DNA of 64,000 nucleotides from Anaerolineales bacterium (lineage in GTDB: Bacteria > Chloroflexota > Anaerolineae > Anaerolineales > UBA11579): the NCBI GenBank assembly GCA_019454165.1, contig CP075367.1:1776805-1840804 (forward strand), read 5' to 3'. The notes under the pieces are model-generated. The model did no database searches and was not told where the DNA came from. It saw only the letters and a program-made list of their open reading frames with translations. Each line of letters begins with the position of its first letter. The first letter of the stretch is position 1. The translations under genes were made by a program, and so were the position numbers. This document shows positions 1-8,865 of this stretch, piece after piece.

Positions 1-2
1 CC

Positions 3-359
3 GCCAAGGGTTTTGAAGAACGCGCCACGCCACACGAGCGCAAGTGGTATCTGCTGGGCAGCGAACTGGCGATGTTCCTCAACTGGCAAATTGCCACCTG
101 GGTGGGCATAGCTGCCGGCCAGGCGATCCCCGACCCGGCCAGTTGGGGGTTGGAGTTTGCGCTGGTAGTGACCTTCCTCGGTATGCTGGTGCCGATGCTC
201 AAGGGCAGGCCAGAGCTTATTTCTGTGCTGGTGGCAGCCACCACAGCTCTGCTGGCGATCAACCTGCCCCACCGCAGCGGCCTGTTGCTGGCCGCCGTGC
301 TCGGCATCCTGGCCGGCCTGCTCGCTGAAAAAGCCTGGCCCCGCAAGGAGCCAGCATGA
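3..359 (+). CDS. azlC: Branched-chain amino acid exporter subunit AzlC, C-terminal part
   Basis: Large membrane subunit of the AzlCD branched-chain amino acid exporter; the gene begins before the window and the frame is open from base 3. What remains is the last ~118 residues, with hydrophobic helices (around MFLNWQIATWVGIAAG and LLAVLGILAGLLAEK-like segments) and a charged end. The assignment rests on these helices and on the stop codon overlapping the start of an AzlD-sized gene by four bases (ATGA), the usual azlC-azlD arrangement. Substrate is inferred from the family. Confidence 0.8.
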   Translation, partial: AKGFEERATPHERKWYLLGSELAMFLNWQIATWVGIAAGQAIPDPASWGLEFALVVTFLGMLVPMLKGRPELISVLVAATTALLAINLPHRSGLLLAAVLGILAGLLAEKAWPRKEPA

Positions 360-670
360 ACGAATTCTGGCTGCTGTTCGGGATGGCCGTGGCCACTATG
401 GCCACGCGTATCCCGGTGCTCATTACGCTCAGCCGGCGCGAGTTGCCCACCAGCGTGCGGCGCGCCTTGCATTACGTGCCCCCCGCTGTGCTGGCGGCGA
501 TCATTGCCCCGATCGTGCTGCTGGATGAAGGCAAGCCCTACGTTGCCCTGGACAACGCCATGCTGGCGGCCAGCCTGATCGCTATCTTTGTTTCATGGCG
601 CACGAAAAATCTGCTGCTGACCATTGTGCTAGGGATGGCGGCTTTTCTGGTCTGGCGCGCCCTGTTCTAA
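356..670 (+). CDS. azlD: Branched-chain amino acid exporter small subunit AzlD
   Basis: 104-residue, highly hydrophobic protein with about four membrane segments; it opens with an AzlD-like first helix followed by the TRIPVLITLSRRELP motif region and the VRRALHYVPPAVLAAI segment that is typical of AzlD proteins. The length matches the family (about 100-110). It overlaps azlC by four bases, indicating translational coupling. Together they should export branched-chain amino acids across the cytoplasmic membrane; export rather than import is family knowledge, not visible here. Confidence 0.85.
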   Translation: MNEFWLLFGMAVATMATRIPVLITLSRRELPTSVRRALHYVPPAVLAAIIAPIVLLDEGKPYVALDNAMLAASLIAIFVSWRTKNLLLTIVLGMAAFLVWRALF

Positions 671-681
671 CGGAGGCAAGC

Positions 682-1629
682 ATGACTTACGCTCCCCCAA
701 GCCCATCCACTCTTGACTGGCTTCTGGATTCCGACCCAGCCATTTGTTGGCAGGTTCTGCAAGATCTCGCCGATGCACCAGCAGACGCAGTGGCAGCTGA
801 ACGTGCCCGCGTGGCAACCGAAGGCTGGGGTGCGCAGCTTCTCAGCCTGCAACAGCCGGATGGCGACTGGGGTGGCGGCGCGTGGATGCACAAGAGCTGG
901 GCTTCCACATTCGAGACCTTGATGCTGCTGCGCGAGCTGGGCTTGGAGCCGCACAGCCAACCTGCCCACAATGCGATCGCCCTGGTCAAGCAGAACAGCA
1001 ACTGGGGCGAATACCACAACCACGCGCCCTTCTTCGAAGGCGAGAGCGAACCGTGCATCAATGGCCGCGTGCTGGCGATCGGCGCCTATTTCGGTGAAGC
1101 CAGCAACAAGCTCGCTAAGCGGCTGCTCAGCGAGCAGTTGCCCGACGGCGGTTGGAATTGCGACGCGCCCGAAAGCACGCACGCTTCATTTAACACAACA
1201 TTGTGCGTGCTGGAAGGCTTGTACGCCTATGAGCAGGTGACCCAAGACAGCGCGGTGACCGCAGCGCGCCGGCGCGGGGAGGACTACTTGCTGGCACGCG
1301 GGTTGTACAAATCTTTGCACACTGGGCAACCTATCAACCTGGACCGCAAGAGCGAGAAAGACTGGCGCAAGATCAGCTTCCCCACTCGCTGGTATTACGA
1401 CATTCTGTGGGCGCTGGACTATTTGCGCAAAACCGGCGCTGCTCCAGACTCGCGCGCCGCCGATGCAGCCGCACTGATCGCCAGCAAGCAAACTGCCGAA
1501 GGCACCTGGCTGCTGGAAACCTATCATGACGGCGCCGAGCATTTCCGCATGGAAACCGTCGAGCAGCCCAGCCGCTGGCTGACGCTGCGCGCCTTACGCG
1601 TGCTGCGCTGGTACTCTCAGATCCCCTAG
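682..1629 (+). CDS. QW-repeat (squalene/hopene cyclase-like) protein of unknown function
   Basis: 315-residue soluble protein built from repeats of the alpha/alpha-toroid type. QW-like motifs are visible: QQPDGDWGGGAW (near residue 50), KQNSNWGEY, EQLPDGGWNCDAP and KQTAEGTWLLETYHDG. These repeats characterise prenyltransferase/squalene-cyclase folds, but no DxDD acid motif of a true class II cyclase is present, and the protein is half the length of a squalene-hopene cyclase, so it is probably a single-toroid protein of unknown role. ATG 682 is chosen because GGAGG lies 7 bases upstream; a longer open frame from 595 would lie inside azlD. Confidence 0.75.
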   Translation: MTYAPPSPSTLDWLLDSDPAICWQVLQDLADAPADAVAAERARVATEGWGAQLLSLQQPDGDWGGGAWMHKSWASTFETLMLLRELGLEPHSQPAHNAIALVKQNSNWGEYHNHAPFFEGESEPCINGRVLAIGAYFGEASNKLAKRLLSEQLPDGGWNCDAPESTHASFNTTLCVLEGLYAYEQVTQDSAVTAARRRGEDYLLARGLYKSLHTGQPINLDRKSEKDWRKISFPTRWYYDILWALDYLRKTGAAPDSRAADAAALIASKQTAEGTWLLETYHDGAEHFRMETVEQPSRWLTLRALRVLRWYSQIP

Positions 1630-1696
1630 CGGGGAACCGCGCGGCCGCGCCGTCTGGTATTACATAAGCAACCGAGGAAAGCCAAGTCCGTTAATC

Positions 1697-1728
1697 AAAA
1701 GGCCATCGGTTAACCGATGGCCTTTTTT
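1697..1728. terminator. Bidirectional intrinsic terminator between convergent genes
   Basis: Perfect inverted repeat GGCCATCGGTTAACCGATGGCC (arms GGCCATCGGTT/AACCGATGGCC) flanked by AAAA on the left and TTTTTT on the right. It sits between the QW-repeat gene (+) and glmS (-) and can serve both; the T run is stronger for the plus strand. Confidence 0.9.
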
Positions 1729-1751
1729 GTACTTCGTTTGGAATGGCGGAT

Positions 1752-3593
1752 TTACTCCACCGTGACGCTCTTGGCCAGGTTACGCGGCTGGTCAACATCC
1801 AACCCGCGCAGGCTGGCGATGTGATAGGCCAGCATTTGCAACGGGATGACCGCGGCCACTGGCGACAGCAACGGGTGAGTCTTCGGGATCCAGAGCACAT
1901 GGTCGGCCAGGGTGGGGATCAGCGTGTCGCCCACGGTGGCCACGGCCACTACCTTGCCGCCGCGCGCCTTGGCCTGCTCGATCTGGCTGATCATCTTCTC
2001 ATACAGATCATCCTGAGGAGCCACCACGATCACCGGCATATCCTCATCCACCAGCGCGATCGGGCCGTGCTTCATTTCACCCGCCGGGTAACCTTCGGCA
2101 TGGATGTACGAAAGCTCCTTCAGCTTGAGCGCGCCCTCATAGGCAGTAGAGGTATTAATGCCGCGGCCAAGGTATAGGCAGTGGGTGATGTCTTTGATGG
2201 CCTTGGCCACCTCTTCCACTTCAGCCTCGCGCTCCAGGCAGGCCGAGACCCATTCAGGCACATGACTAAGCTCAGCCACCAGGGCACGGCGGGTGTTGTC
2301 ATCCAGCGTGCCGCGCAATTCGCCCAGTAGGATGGCCAGCATGTACAGGTTGACAATGGGCGCGGTATACGCCTTGGTGGACGCTACGCCGATCTCCGGC
2401 CCAGTCTGCATCGAAATGTAGCCATCGGCAATACGCATAGCTTGCGAGCCGATCATATTGATGTTGGCCCACAGCGTTGCGCCGCGCTTGCGGCCCTCAG
2501 CCATGGCGGCCAGGGTGTCGGCCGTCTCGCCGGACTGGCTGATAGCCAACACGGCCATCTTGTCGGTGATCAACGGATCCCGGTAGCGGAATTCAGACGC
2601 AATGTCGAACTCTACAGGGATCTTGGCAATGCGCTCGATGTACTTGGCGCCGATCTGCCCGGCATACCCCGCCGTGCCGCAGGCGATGATGTAGATCTTC
2701 TCCAGCTCTTTGACGAACTTCTCATTGAGCTTGAGGTCGGGCAGCATGATACGACCGGTTTCAAAATCCACTCGGCCAGAGATGGTGTCCGTGAGCGAGC
2801 GTACCTGCTCGTGAATTTCCTTCTGCATAAAGTGGCGATACTCGCCCTTTTCAGCCGCAACTGGATCCCAAAAGATGATGTCTACATGCGGCTCGAGGGT
2901 CTCGCCCTGCAAGTTGCTCAGGCTCATGCCCTCACGGGTCACTACCGCCATCTGGCCGGATTCGAGGAAGACCACTTCGCGGGTGTGCTCCAGGATGGCC
3001 GGCAAGTCAGAGGAAATGAACATCTCGTCCTTGCCAAAGCCCACCACCACTCCACCGGCGTTACCCATGCGGGCTGCCACGATGCGGTCTGGTTGGCGTG
3101 AGCTGAAGAGTACGATGCCGTGGTGACCACGGATCATGCGCAGCACCTGGCGGGCAGCGTCTTCCAGACTACCATCCTTTGCCATGAAACGATCCACCAA
3201 CTGCACGATGACTTCAGTATCCGTGTCTGACTTGAACTCGACACCCTCAGATTCCAGTTCCTCGCGCAATTCCAGATAGTTTTCGACGATGCCATTGTGC
3301 ACAAGCACCACTTCGCCCGAGGCGCTGACATGCGGGTGTGCATTGCGGACATTCGGTTCGCCGTGGGTGGCCCAACGGGTATGGCCGATCCCCAGCTGCC
3401 CATGCAGTGGCTGCTGCTCCACCGTGGTGAAGAGACGGTCGAGCTTGCCAGCATCCCGTCGGATCTCGATGTGCTGATCCTCCAGCACAGCCACCCCGGC
3501 AGAGTCGTACCCGCGGTATTCGAGACGCTTTAAGCCGTTCAAAATAATCGGCGTCGCGTCCCGCGGGCCGATATAACCAACAATTCCACACAT
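1752..3593 (-). CDS. glmS: Glutamine--fructose-6-phosphate aminotransferase (isomerizing)
   Basis: 613-residue cytosolic enzyme making glucosamine-6-phosphate from fructose-6-phosphate and glutamine, the first step to UDP-GlcNAc and peptidoglycan. The start MCGIVGYIGP gives the nucleophile Cys2 (Cys1 after Met removal). The N-terminal glutaminase half contains RYDSAG-like and HTRWATHG motifs; two SIS domains follow (CGTAGYAGQIG, AISQSGETADTLAA, TKAYT), ending in the standard DQPRNLAKSVTVE tail. The frame is open further upstream, but start 3593 is fixed by the catalytic Cys and by GGAGG nine bases before ATG. It is divergent from mreB and preceded by a ~370-base structured leader. Confidence 0.97.
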   Translation of the reverse strand: MCGIVGYIGPRDATPIILNGLKRLEYRGYDSAGVAVLEDQHIEIRRDAGKLDRLFTTVEQQPLHGQLGIGHTRWATHGEPNVRNAHPHVSASGEVVLVHNGIVENYLELREELESEGVEFKSDTDTEVIVQLVDRFMAKDGSLEDAARQVLRMIRGHHGIVLFSSRQPDRIVAARMGNAGGVVVGFGKDEMFISSDLPAILEHTREVVFLESGQMAVVTREGMSLSNLQGETLEPHVDIIFWDPVAAEKGEYRHFMQKEIHEQVRSLTDTISGRVDFETGRIMLPDLKLNEKFVKELEKIYIIACGTAGYAGQIGAKYIERIAKIPVEFDIASEFRYRDPLITDKMAVLAISQSGETADTLAAMAEGRKRGATLWANINMIGSQAMRIADGYISMQTGPEIGVASTKAYTAPIVNLYMLAILLGELRGTLDDNTRRALVAELSHVPEWVSACLEREAEVEEVAKAIKDITHCLYLGRGINTSTAYEGALKLKELSYIHAEGYPAGEMKHGPIALVDEDMPVIVVAPQDDLYEKMISQIEQAKARGGKVVAVATVGDTLIPTLADHVLWIPKTHPLLSPVAAVIPLQMLAYHIASLRGLDVDQPRNLAKSVTVE

Positions 3594-3689
3594 ATGAAGA
3601 ATCCTCCAACTATGTCTACAGGCCGCTGCTGGAGCGTTTGTCCGCATGGTTGCCCACGCGGCGTTGTGCGCCAGCTCTATCTTGGAGGG

Positions 3690-3968
3690 AAGTTCGGGGG
3701 CGGGTCTCCCGGAGGGCATCCGCTGATCTACGCAAGCTTGTGGGCGGCCTTCGGCCGGCCACTTGCGCTTGCTAATGCAGTTTGGCAAAACCCGCCAAAC
3801 TGCACTTTCATTCGATTTTCACGGCCGTTAGGCCGCTATCTTCGCTGTGAAGCGTGGAGAAACATGCTTCTCATTTCTCCAGCGCTGGCACTACGCCGCC
3901 TTTGGCGGCGTTGTCCAGCGCAAGAACCACTCAACCTCGTCACCCGGCATTTTGCCGGGCCGTGCGCT
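3690..3968 (-). ncRNA. Candidate glmS self-cleaving ribozyme with an enlarged internal arm
   Basis: The glmS leader, read on the minus strand, contains landmarks of the glmS ribozyme in the right order: AGCGC at 3968-3964 (cleavage would fall between A3968 and G3967); a P1-like hairpin CCCGGCA/TGCCGGG (3959-3943); TGACGAGG at 3942-3935; GCGGATGCCCTCC at 3723-3711; then a short P3-like hairpin CGGGAGACCCG. A P2 pairing GAG(T)GG with CCCTC is possible. Differences from Firmicutes examples: GCGCA instead of GCGCC, and about 200 bases with five further hairpins where the P2 loop is normally tiny. If real, glucosamine-6-phosphate would trigger mRNA cleavage and lower glmS expression. It could instead be another structured leader. 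Confidence 0.5.
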
Positions 3969-4034
3969 ATTCCCTCGGTGTCAGTTAGCTTCGCTTTGTC
4001 TCTATTCACCTCACATTTAACTGGAGTGGGCATG

Positions 4035-4066
4035 ATTATACCCAGCACCTGGCCCAAATTGTTCAA
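4035..4066 (-). promoter_or_regulatory. Putative glmS promoter
   Basis: On the minus strand a perfect TATAAT at 4040-4035 with TTGAAC at 4066-4061; the 20-base spacing is longer than ideal, so the -35 assignment is weak. Transcription would begin near 4028, about 60 bases before the predicted ribozyme cleavage site. Confidence 0.5.
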
Positions 4067-4071
4067 GCCGG

Positions 4072-4100
4072 GTGAACGCCGGCCGGCTGCATGGTAAAAT
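4072..4100 (+). promoter_or_regulatory. Putative mreB operon promoter
   Basis: GTGAAC (4072-4077) and TAAAAT (4095-4100) separated by 17 bases, on the plus strand, giving a leader of about 125 bases before mreB. It lies back to back with the glmS promoter. Confidence 0.5.
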
Positions 4101-4183
4101 CACTTGATTTTCTGCAAGGTCTGCCGTACGTTCATACGCTGCCTACATCAATAATGAAGAAGTTGCTTACACCACAAGAGCTT

Positions 4184-4229
4184 CACCCTGCCCCGGCAGG
4201 GTGCTTTACATTGGTATACCCGCGGGGTA
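4184..4229 (+). promoter_or_regulatory. Two hairpins in the mreB 5' leader
   Basis: CACCCTGCC pairs with GGCAGGGTG (4184-4203), followed by a second inverted repeat TACCC-GCG-GGGTA (4217-4229) ending three bases before the mreB ATG. The second repeat contains the only purine-rich stretch (GGGG) near the start, so it could occlude ribosome binding. A role in tuning mreB translation is inference. Confidence 0.35.
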
Positions 4230-4232
4230 CCC

Positions 4233-5297
4233 ATGGCCTTTAACCCCCTCAACTGGATCCTTGGTTTTTTCTCGCTGGATATTGGCATAGACCTTGGCAC
4301 CGCCAACACCCTGGTGTTCGTGCGCGGCAAGGGCATCGTCATCAACGAGCCTTCCTGGGTAGCGGTGGAGAAGAAATCCCGCATCCCCATCATGGTAGGC
4401 GATAAAGCGGCCGTCGGCCAGGTGGCCAAGGAAATGTCTGGCCGCGCCCCGAAGAATGTGATGGTCGTGCGCCCGCTGCGGGATGGCGTGATCTCAGAAT
4501 TTGAGATCACCGAAGCCATGCTGGCCCACTTCATCGGCAAAGCCCATGAGCAGAGCATTGTGCCCCTCCCCCGCCCGCGGGTGGTGGTTGGTGTGCCCAC
4601 TGGCGTGACCGAAGTCGAGAAACGCGCCGTCAACGATGCGGCCCTGCTGGCCGGCGCCCGCGAGGTCTACTTGATCGAGGAGCCTACCGCCTCCGCCCTG
4701 GCTGTGGGTCTGCCCATCAACCAAGTGGGCGGCAGCGTGGTACTCGATATTGGCGGTGGCACCTCAGAGGTGACCGTTTTCTCGCTGGGTTCAGTGGTGG
4801 CCAATCGCAGCCTGCGCGTCGCAGGTGACGAGCTGGACCAGGCCATTGTGCAATACATCCGCAACAAGTACAACATCCTTATCGGTGAACGTGCTGCCGA
4901 GCAGGTAAAGATCAAAGTTGGCTCGGCCTTTCCCCTCAAGGAAGAGAAGACCACCACGGTACGCGGTCGCAACCTGGTCAGCGGTCTGCCAGAAACGCTG
5001 GAGATATCCTCGATCGAGATCCGTGAGGCACTGAGCGGCCCGGTGGACCAGATCATCCAGGCTGTCAAAGAAGCCCTGGATGATGTGCCCGCTGAAATGG
5101 TGGGCGATGTGATGGACAACGGCGTGTGCATGTGTGGCGGCGGCGCCTTGCTGCAAGGCCTGGCGGAGCGCCTTAGCGATGAGCTGCGCCTGCGCTGCTG
5201 GGTGGCAGATGACCCGCTCACCTGCGTGGCGCGCGGCGCCGGTTTGGTGCTGGATGATCTTGAGGCATATCGCCACTTCCTGATCCAGATGGATTAA
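4233..5297 (+). CDS. mreB: Rod shape-determining actin homologue MreB
   Basis: 354-residue bacterial actin that polymerises under the membrane and guides the elongation wall-synthesis machinery. Seen: the phosphate-1 motif DIGIDLGTANTLVFVRGKG near the start, the phosphate-2 region VVLDIGGGTSEVTVFSLG, the adenosine region CMCGGGALLQGLAERLS, and an N-terminal hydrophobic helix (FNPLNWILGFFSL) suited to membrane binding. Length is normal (330-360). It heads the order mreB-mreC-mreD-mrdA, the conserved shape operon. No strong Shine-Dalgarno sequence precedes the ATG; the leader is folded (see the hairpins upstream). Confidence 0.97.
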   Translation: MAFNPLNWILGFFSLDIGIDLGTANTLVFVRGKGIVINEPSWVAVEKKSRIPIMVGDKAAVGQVAKEMSGRAPKNVMVVRPLRDGVISEFEITEAMLAHFIGKAHEQSIVPLPRPRVVVGVPTGVTEVEKRAVNDAALLAGAREVYLIEEPTASALAVGLPINQVGGSVVLDIGGGTSEVTVFSLGSVVANRSLRVAGDELDQAIVQYIRNKYNILIGERAAEQVKIKVGSAFPLKEEKTTTVRGRNLVSGLPETLEISSIEIREALSGPVDQIIQAVKEALDDVPAEMVGDVMDNGVCMCGGGALLQGLAERLSDELRLRCWVADDPLTCVARGAGLVLDDLEAYRHFLIQMD

Positions 5298-5368
5298 CAG
5301 CGCTTAAGCGCCGTGCCAGCCTGCCCGCAGCCGGCTGACGTTTGACGATATGATTTCTGCGGTTTGTC

Positions 5369-6211
5369 ATGCGCCCCTCTCGTAACAACCCCTACCAACT
5401 CGCTGCCCTGCTGGTTGCCGCCGCGGGCATTTTGTTGCTGGCCCTGGGTGGCTATCTTACGCCGCTATTCAACGGCGCCCTTGGCCCCGTAGAGGGCGTA
5501 CAGGGCTGGCTGTACACACGTTTCCAAGCCATTCAGGATTTTGTGAACGCCCCGGTCAACATCGCCAGCTTGCGCCAGGAGAATGCCGAGCTGCGCGCCG
5601 AGAATGCCCAATTGCAAACTGAGATCATTGCGCTTCAACAGCAAGTAACTGAGGGCGAACTCCTCTCTGCGCTGCTGGACTTTGCCCGCGCCCGGCCCGA
5701 GAACACCTATCAGGCTGCCAGCGTTATCGGCCAGGATCCCAGCCCCTTCCTGCATTACGTCATCATCAACCGCGGCTCTGATGACGGCCTGCGCCGCGGC
5801 ATGCCGGTAGTCTCGCAACAGGGCCTGGTTGGCCGCATCACTCAGGTGACTGCTACTGCCTCACGGGTGGAGCTGATCACGGACCCTGGCAGCCAGGTGA
5901 GCGTGCGCATGCAGCCGTCTGAGGTAGACGGCCTGCTCAGCGGCAGTGTCACCAGCCAACTGAGCATTGACCTCATTCCGCTGGAAGCCAACCTGCAAGC
6001 CGGCGACCTTGTGCTGACCTCTGGTATTGGCGGTATGTACCCTGGCAATATCCTCATTGGCCAGATCAGCAATGTTCGCCGTGAGGCTACCGCCCTGTTT
6101 CAAACAGCGTCTGTACAGCCAGCCGTGGATTTCACTCGGCTTGAGATCGTGTTGGTCATCGTCAATTTCCAGCCGCTGGATATCAGCCCCTTACTGGATA
6201 CCGGGGAGTAG
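5369..6211 (+). CDS. mreC: Rod shape-determining protein MreC
   Basis: 280-residue bitopic membrane protein of the elongasome. An N-terminal membrane helix (LAALLVAAAGILLLALGGYL) is followed by a coiled coil (LRQENAELRAENAQLQTE, about residues 68-95) and the extracellular beta-barrel MreC domain with the landmarks GQDPSPF, NRGSDDGLRRGMPV and QGLVGRI. It links MreB filaments to PBP2/RodA. It lies 71 bases after mreB and 3 bases before mreD. Start chosen at the ATG immediately before the basic residues and membrane helix. Confidence 0.95.
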   Translation: MRPSRNNPYQLAALLVAAAGILLLALGGYLTPLFNGALGPVEGVQGWLYTRFQAIQDFVNAPVNIASLRQENAELRAENAQLQTEIIALQQQVTEGELLSALLDFARARPENTYQAASVIGQDPSPFLHYVIINRGSDDGLRRGMPVVSQQGLVGRITQVTATASRVELITDPGSQVSVRMQPSEVDGLLSGSVTSQLSIDLIPLEANLQAGDLVLTSGIGGMYPGNILIGQISNVRREATALFQTASVQPAVDFTRLEIVLVIVNFQPLDISPLLDTGE

Positions 6212-6214
6212 GCT

Positions 6215-6712
6215 TTGCGCACGCTGACAGCTGTGCTGCTTTTGCTAGGCGCTACTTTGCTCCAAGTCACCCTGCTGCCGCGCATCCGCATGCTGCAAGG
6301 CAGTGTAGACCTGGTGCTGATCGTCTTGCTCACATGGATGCTGCAGGAAGATAACCGCCCAGACTGGCGGCTTGGCCTGGTTGCCGGCCTCATGGTGGGC
6401 TACGCCAGTGCTCTGCCCGATCTGATATTGATCGCAGGTTACACCCTGGCCGCCCTGATATGCCAACTATTGCACCGTCGTATTTGGCAGGTGCGCATGC
6501 TTACCCTGCTGACCAGCCTGCTGCTAGGCACTCTCGCGATCCACCTGATCACCTTGAGCTATCTGTGGCTCTCGGACAATCCACTGTCAGCTGGGGACGC
6601 CTTCAATCTGGTCACCTTGCCCACCCTGCTTCTAAATCTCATCCTTCTCTTACCCGTAAATGCTTTAATTTCAGAGTTGAACAAACTGATCGCCCCACCA
6701 GCCAACTCATGA
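6215..6712 (+). CDS. mreD: Rod shape-determining protein MreD
   Basis: 165-residue polytopic membrane protein with about five hydrophobic helices and MreD-like features: a short N-terminus entering a helix at once, QVTLLPRIRMLQGSVDLVLIV, and a late LPTLLLNLILLLPV helix. Start is TTG at 6215, supported by GGGGAG seven bases upstream and the three-base gap after mreC. The stop overlaps the mrdA ATG (ATGA). Part of the elongasome; sequence identity in this family is low, so position in the operon is strong supporting evidence. Confidence 0.88.
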   Translation: MRTLTAVLLLLGATLLQVTLLPRIRMLQGSVDLVLIVLLTWMLQEDNRPDWRLGLVAGLMVGYASALPDLILIAGYTLAALICQLLHRRIWQVRMLTLLTSLLLGTLAIHLITLSYLWLSDNPLSAGDAFNLVTLPTLLLNLILLLPVNALISELNKLIAPPANS

Positions 6713-8802
6713 ATCTACTCGACGGAACTCCCCCCAAAGCCCCGACTTCCCTGGAACAGTGGCGTCTGCTCACCTTCTTCGGTTTCGTGGGGCTCATCTT
6801 CTTTATCTTCATCCTGCGGCTCTTTTACCTGCAAGTGCTGGAACACGAGAACTGGCTAAGCCAGGCAGAGGGCAACCGCACCGAAGTCATCAGCCTGGCG
6901 CCGCAACGCGGCGTGATCTATGACCGCAATGGGGTCATCCTGGCGCAGAACGAGGCATCCTACAACATTGTTGTTGTACCGGCCGATCTGCCTGCTGATG
7001 ACGGCGAGGTTGAAGAGATCATCTACGCGCTAGCCAACCTGACTGACCAACCCGTCAGTCTGGGCAGCATCGATGATCCGTTGATCCCATGTGGCACCAA
7101 TCTGGGTGTCCGCCAGATGATCGAAGTGCAGAACAGCTTCTCTCCCTACGACCCGGTAGCCATCCAGTGCAACGTGTCCCGCCAACTCGCTCTGGCTGTA
7201 AAAGAGCGGGCTGTGGATTGGCCTGGCGTCTCGGTCGTAGTGGAGCCGGTGCGCCAGTACCCGACAGGCTCCATGACCGCTGCCATCATTGGCTACCTTG
7301 GCCCTATCCCCGCCGCTCAGGAAGCTGAGTTGCGCGCGCTGGGTTTTGTGCCCAACCGCGACAAGGTTGGGTACGGCGGCCTGGAGCTGTACTTTGATGA
7401 ACTGCTGCGCGGCACCCCAGGCCGCCGCGTTGTTGAAACAGATGCAGGTGGGCAGGTCTTGCGAGACCTGGAGCCTCCGATCGAGCCGGTAGCTGGTGAA
7501 AACATCGTGCTGACCATCGACGCTCGTTTGCAATCGGCTGCCTCCGCCATTATTGAAGAAGAGTTGGGTCTGTGGAACACATACTTCCGCGATCTGCCGC
7601 GCAGTCACATGACCAGCGGGGTCATCATTGCGATGAACCCCAAAACAGGCGAGCTGCTGGCCATGGTTTCCTGGCCCACATTTGAGAACAACCGCATGAC
7701 GCGCTTCATCCCGGCGTACTACTACGAGCAGTTGCTGGCAGACGCAACCAAGCCGCTCATCAATCATGCTGCTGGCGCTGAGCTACCCGCGGGCTCCGTG
7801 TTCAAGATCGTCACCGCGGTAGGCGCGTTGAATGAAGGCATTGTGACGCCTGAAACCGTGGTCCAAACGCCTGGTTCCATTACTGTTAGCCAGCGTTTTT
7901 ACGAAGGCGAAGCTGGCCAAAACCGCGAATTTGTGGACTGGAACCGCGCCGGTTTCGGCCAGCTTAACTTCTATGGCGGCATCGCCAACTCCAGCAATGT
8001 GTACTTCTACAAGCTGGGCGGCGGCTATGAAGGCGAGATCCCTGAGGGGCTTGGCATCTGCCGGCTGGGCACTTACGCCCGCGCTATGGGCTACGGCAGC
8101 GCGCTCGGGGTAGAGTTGCCGTACGAAGTCGATGGGCTTGTACCAGACCCCACCTGGAAACGCCTGAGCCAGGGTGAAAACTGGTCAACGGGTGACACCT
8201 ACATCACGAGCGTGGGCCAGGGCTATATCCTCTCCTCTCCGCTGCAGGTGCTTGTGTCCGCGGCAACCATCGCCAATGACGGCGCCCAAATGCGCCCCAC
8301 CCTGCTGCGCCAGATCGTAGACGGGGAAGGCAACATCATTCAAGACTTTGAGCCTGACCTGCGCTGGGATATCACCAAAGACCCGGTCATCGAGCATTAT
8401 GAAAACCCACAAGGCATCGGCGCCTGCCGCACTACGGGCGAGAAGAGCACAGTAGACCCTTCGGTGATCGATGCCGTTCAGCGCGGCATGCGCGAAGCCG
8501 TAACCTACGGCACGCTGGCAGAGCGCTTCGCCAATCTGACCATTGCGGCGGCCGGCAAAACCGGCACCGCCGAGTACTGCGACCAAGTCGCCCTGGCCAA
8601 CAATCGCTGCCAATACGGCGCCTGGCCCAGCCACGCCTGGTCAGTGGCCTACGCGCCGTACGATGATCCTGAACTGGCCGTGGTGGCTTTTGTCTACAAC
8701 GGCAGCGAAGGTTCGTCTGTGGCCGGCCCCATTCTCAATCGTGTCATCCAGGCTTACTTCGAGATCAAGTCCATCGACACACAGCTCGGGCTAGCGCCTT
8801 AA
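6709..8802 (+). CDS. mrdA: Penicillin-binding protein 2 (elongation transpeptidase)
   Basis: 697-residue class B PBP that crosslinks peptidoglycan during side-wall growth with RodA. One N-terminal membrane helix (LLTFFGFVGLIFFIFILRLF), a PBP dimerisation domain beginning at QRGVIYDRNG, then the transpeptidase domain with SVFK (nucleophile Ser363), SSN in IANSSNVYFYK and KTG in AAGKTGTAEY. The frame is open further upstream but ATG 6709 gives the ATGA overlap with mreD and places the membrane helix correctly. An insertion with two Cys pairs (CRTTGE, CDQVALANNRC) lies before the C-terminal region; the cysteines might form extracellular disulfides. Confidence 0.95.
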   Translation: MNLLDGTPPKAPTSLEQWRLLTFFGFVGLIFFIFILRLFYLQVLEHENWLSQAEGNRTEVISLAPQRGVIYDRNGVILAQNEASYNIVVVPADLPADDGEVEEIIYALANLTDQPVSLGSIDDPLIPCGTNLGVRQMIEVQNSFSPYDPVAIQCNVSRQLALAVKERAVDWPGVSVVVEPVRQYPTGSMTAAIIGYLGPIPAAQEAELRALGFVPNRDKVGYGGLELYFDELLRGTPGRRVVETDAGGQVLRDLEPPIEPVAGENIVLTIDARLQSAASAIIEEELGLWNTYFRDLPRSHMTSGVIIAMNPKTGELLAMVSWPTFENNRMTRFIPAYYYEQLLADATKPLINHAAGAELPAGSVFKIVTAVGALNEGIVTPETVVQTPGSITVSQRFYEGEAGQNREFVDWNRAGFGQLNFYGGIANSSNVYFYKLGGGYEGEIPEGLGICRLGTYARAMGYGSALGVELPYEVDGLVPDPTWKRLSQGENWSTGDTYITSVGQGYILSSPLQVLVSAATIANDGAQMRPTLLRQIVDGEGNIIQDFEPDLRWDITKDPVIEHYENPQGIGACRTTGEKSTVDPSVIDAVQRGMREAVTYGTLAERFANLTIAAAGKTGTAEYCDQVALANNRCQYGAWPSHAWSVAYAPYDDPELAVVAFVYNGSEGSSVAGPILNRVIQAYFEIKSIDTQLGLAP

Positions 8803-8865
8803 CAAGCTGAATCAGCACGCCCACTCATCTGTTGACTCGTATCTTCAGCGCGCCGCAAACCGCGA

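Noticed and set aside
1752-3788. Upstream start of glmS giving 678 residues
   Set aside because: The catalytic Cys must follow the initiator Met; extra residues would come from the structured leader and lack similarity to GlmS.
3594-4080. RNase P RNA, tmRNA, SRP or 6S RNA in the glmS-mreB intergenic region
   Set aside because: The many hairpins prompted a check, but the conserved RNase P, tmRNA and SRP core sequences were not found on either strand; glmS ribozyme landmarks fit better.
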